A stretch of DNA of 64,000 nucleotides from Raphanus sativus. Its lineage: Eukaryota; Streptophyta; Magnoliopsida; Brassicales; Brassicaceae. The DNA lies in contig NC_079514.1 in assembly GCF_000801105.2 (NCBI RefSeq), positions 5,518,001-5,582,000 of the forward strand. Reading direction: 5' to 3'. Shown here in pieces: positions 61,650 to 64,000 of the stretch. The position numbers and the translations under genes were made by a program. The first letter of the stretch is position 1. Each line of letters begins with the position of its first letter. The notes below the pieces were generated by a model. That model was not told the origin of the DNA. It made no database searches and saw only the letters and a list, made by a program, of their open reading frames with translations.

Positions 61650-64000
61650 ATACTAGTTAGATCATTTTCAATTATTCACCATATATTTCATTTTAAAATA
61701 AAATGATTTTATAATATAGTTGTGATATACTCCAATGTTATTCTATTTTAGAATGGAAAATAAAATGATCAATAAAAATAATTTACTCTATTTATATAGT
61801 AAACACATTTTTAATCTATTACAGAACAAAAAATAGAATATTATTAAAATATTTTTACTCTAAACTCTATTTTAAAGTAAAAAATAAAGTGGAGTTAGAG
61901 ATACACCCTTGCAGATATAATTTACTCATGGTTGACTTTCACTTGGTTCACTTAAAAACAGAAAACATGAAACCTATATATGTACGTTAAATTGCAGATT
62001 ATGCTAAACAAATGTGAACGTGTACAAATTAATATCATAGAAATATACAGACGTTTGTTTTAATTTTTTCTACTCTTATAATAAACCTAAAACAAAAGTT
62101 GACGACCGTACATGAAACAACTAACTTAACAAATGGTGTGCTTCTATTTCATATTCTAGTTACAATAGTATTTGATATTCTCAGAGAAGTTAACAATAAA
62201 GGATGTGTTTCCAATAATTAGATGGCTTGTTAACGTTTACTGATCCAATTACCAGAATCAATAATATATTGGGAACTGTGGTCAGTACTTATTATTTTAT
62301 TTTAATTTCAAAAGGCATGGAACTTATCAAACCAAAGTTGGAGTTCACGAGCTCTCTCAAAAAGAGAATAGGACAGCTTGCTTTCAATCCCGAATTCTAC
62401 GGATAATTAGTTGATTGGTTAGTAATTATTTGGATTTTCGTTACTTTATTTTCTAAGTAGTAACCGAGGCATGAACATTTATTAACCATTTTAGACGTTA
62501 TACTCTCAGTCTGTATACAGATGCTTCGGTATTATATTTACGTGTGAATCATATAGGTACGTGGACCTTTTACAGTTTTTAGGAAAGTTTATTCTTCGGT
62601 ATTCTAAGAAGTAATACTCTTGCAGATTTTTTTTTTTTTTTTTTTGGTAAAATGTTAAATTTTACTCTTGCAGATTTGATTATATGATGCAAACTTTATC
62701 GAAAGTTTTTGTAAGCAGAACCGTTCGGGGCGAAGCCACGTTAATGGTTGTTGGTGCCTATGTTTTTGTTGTAATCGTAACTAAATTAGTTGTGTTGGCA
62801 AAGTGTGCACCCACTAATTCTTCTTGTCGCAAGTTCGAGGTACCCACTTTCACAAACATTTTACATATATGTACACATAACATATTTCATCTATTTTATG
62901 CACCTATTAAATTTTATTCCTGGCTTCGTCCCTGGTCGTACATGCAAAAACATATGTCGATCACAGTCTTGTGGGGAAACTTCATCGTAAAAGCATTGTT
63001 CGTGAATTTTTTTTATCATATATGTTACAGGTAGTTATATAGAAATTATATGATGATATATTTGAGATCTGACCAATGTTAAGAAAAATCTCCAGTAATA
63101 CTAACTTCTAAACATATTAAGTTAAAAGTTAGTAACTTAAACTAGTTGATTAAGTGGAAATGTAAGTCCCACGTGGAAGACACCTAATTGCTTAATCGTG
63201 CTTATGCTTTTCTCACGAACCCATCTAATGGTCCCCTCCCACCATATGTAAGTAAATTAACGTGTATATAAACGTTGCAGTGAATTTCTTTAGTCTCTAT
63301 TAGGTCAAGTGAATGTGAAATCATTTATTGTTAATATAATCAATAACCCTCCAAAATAAGTCAGCAACCTTTTCTCCAAGAATTTTTTATTTATTTTGGA
63401 ATTGTGTATTTAGAGTTTTAAGAGAGTTTTTTTTTTCTTGACATTGAGATTAAGAGAGTTGAGGACTAATATATAGCAAATTTTGGGGGAGACATGTGGG
63501 TTAATCTGTGATTAAGTGGGTTCTCTGGGGACCATTTAGTTGGCCTACTTGGAGACAAATTAAGCTAACGACAAACTAAAGCTCAAAGAAACCTCACATG
63601 ATTCAAGGGTTCTTTCCATTAGGAATCTCATCAGTAAAGTTATATCTTCCGTATGCACACATTTCATAGATACAGTCGCACTTTTTGAGTTTTCAAACAT
63701 GGATCGCCACTACAATATTAAAATCTTCTAACTGTGTTCTTGTTTGGAGTGGATAGTACTACTCCAAAACATGGGCTAATAGATAGGCTCTATTAAAGTG
63801 ATAGTTTACAGAACTGATACTTAGTAATAAAAAGAGTACTGATATTGTATAAGAATATGATTGTTGGAGATTAAAATATGCTTGTTTGGAGTTTTGATTT
63901 AGAAATAACAGTGATCGAAGTGAAACGAAATCTAATATACAAATTGTGGCGTTTTTGGTTCAGTTTAAGTTTAGGATATAGAAATAAACCCTCATTTTAA
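61650..64000. other. gene-poor right edge
   Basis: No gene recognised. An inverted-terminal pair near 61731 (ACTCCAATGTTATTCTATTT) and 61890 (AAATAAAGTGGAGT) probably bounds a small common Brassicaceae MITE. A 116-codon plus-strand frame at 62684-63034 contains GGGGCGAAGCCACGTTAATG, a motif often seen in decayed transposon sequence, and I do not call it a gene. A poly(T) run lies at 62628-62645. Confidence 0.4.

Noticed and set aside
62684..63034. 116-codon plus-strand frame
   Set aside because: It has no motif and includes a decayed-transposon-like GGGGCGAAGCCACG segment.

Overview
This is plant nuclear DNA from a Brassicaceae, most likely a Brassica (rapa/oleracea/napus type) or a close relative. 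The genes have short AT-rich introns with conserved splice sites. Their order, by my memory of Arabidopsis thaliana, runs backwards along a piece of chromosome 4 (about At4g22950 to At4g22810). The spaces between genes hold typical Brassicaceae transposons. No prokaryotic features, CRISPR arrays or tRNA/rRNA genes were seen. Product names come from protein motifs and remembered family sequences, not from a search.

Left part (1-18514): a Helitron 3' end, a Stowaway-type MITE, a Stowaway MITE with a Harbinger-type MITE nested inside it, one intact ACT-domain-repeat gene (ACR7-like), a long gene-poor stretch, and a young nearly complete Ty1/copia retrotransposon on the minus strand (11878-16802). 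A second, minus-strand Helitron end runs into a 100-N assembly gap at 18515-18614.

Middle part (18615-35060): the 3' end of an AGL19-like MADS-box gene cut off by the gap; a partial, frameshifted duplicate of the dihydroorotase gene PYR4 followed by the intact PYR4; a 195-bp-arm hairpin and a non-coding retroposon between and beside these copies; a cysteine-rich receptor-kinase (DUF26) pseudogene split by a 5'-truncated LINE; a TIR-bounded segment carrying exons of two unrelated genes, ending about 325 bp upstream of SGR1; then SGR1/NYE1 (chlorophyll Mg-dechelatase) and FZR2/CCS52A1 (APC/C activator), convergent.

Right part (35061-64000): a DUF1191 membrane protein whose stop codon abuts a MULE-type MITE, PGRL1A (cyclic electron flow) divergent from ANS/LDOX (anthocyanidin synthase), a TPX2-like gene (TPXL3), a 1.56-kb multi-layer foldback element with 9-bp target duplications, a SINE-like insertion, BASS6 (plastid glycolate transporter), SAP9 (A20/AN1 zinc finger), AHL24 (AT-hook protein), and about 4.7 kb of gene-poor sequence to the end.

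The genes are not a functional cluster. They are an ordinary syntenic series, although several act in plastids (SGR1, PGRL1A, BASS6) and two in the cell cycle (FZR2, TPXL3). The most interesting material is the mobile-element and duplication structure between them. I found no clear evidence of a wholly new system. The best leads are the chimeric gene-capturing element next to SGR1, the long hairpin beside PYR4, and the large foldback element.
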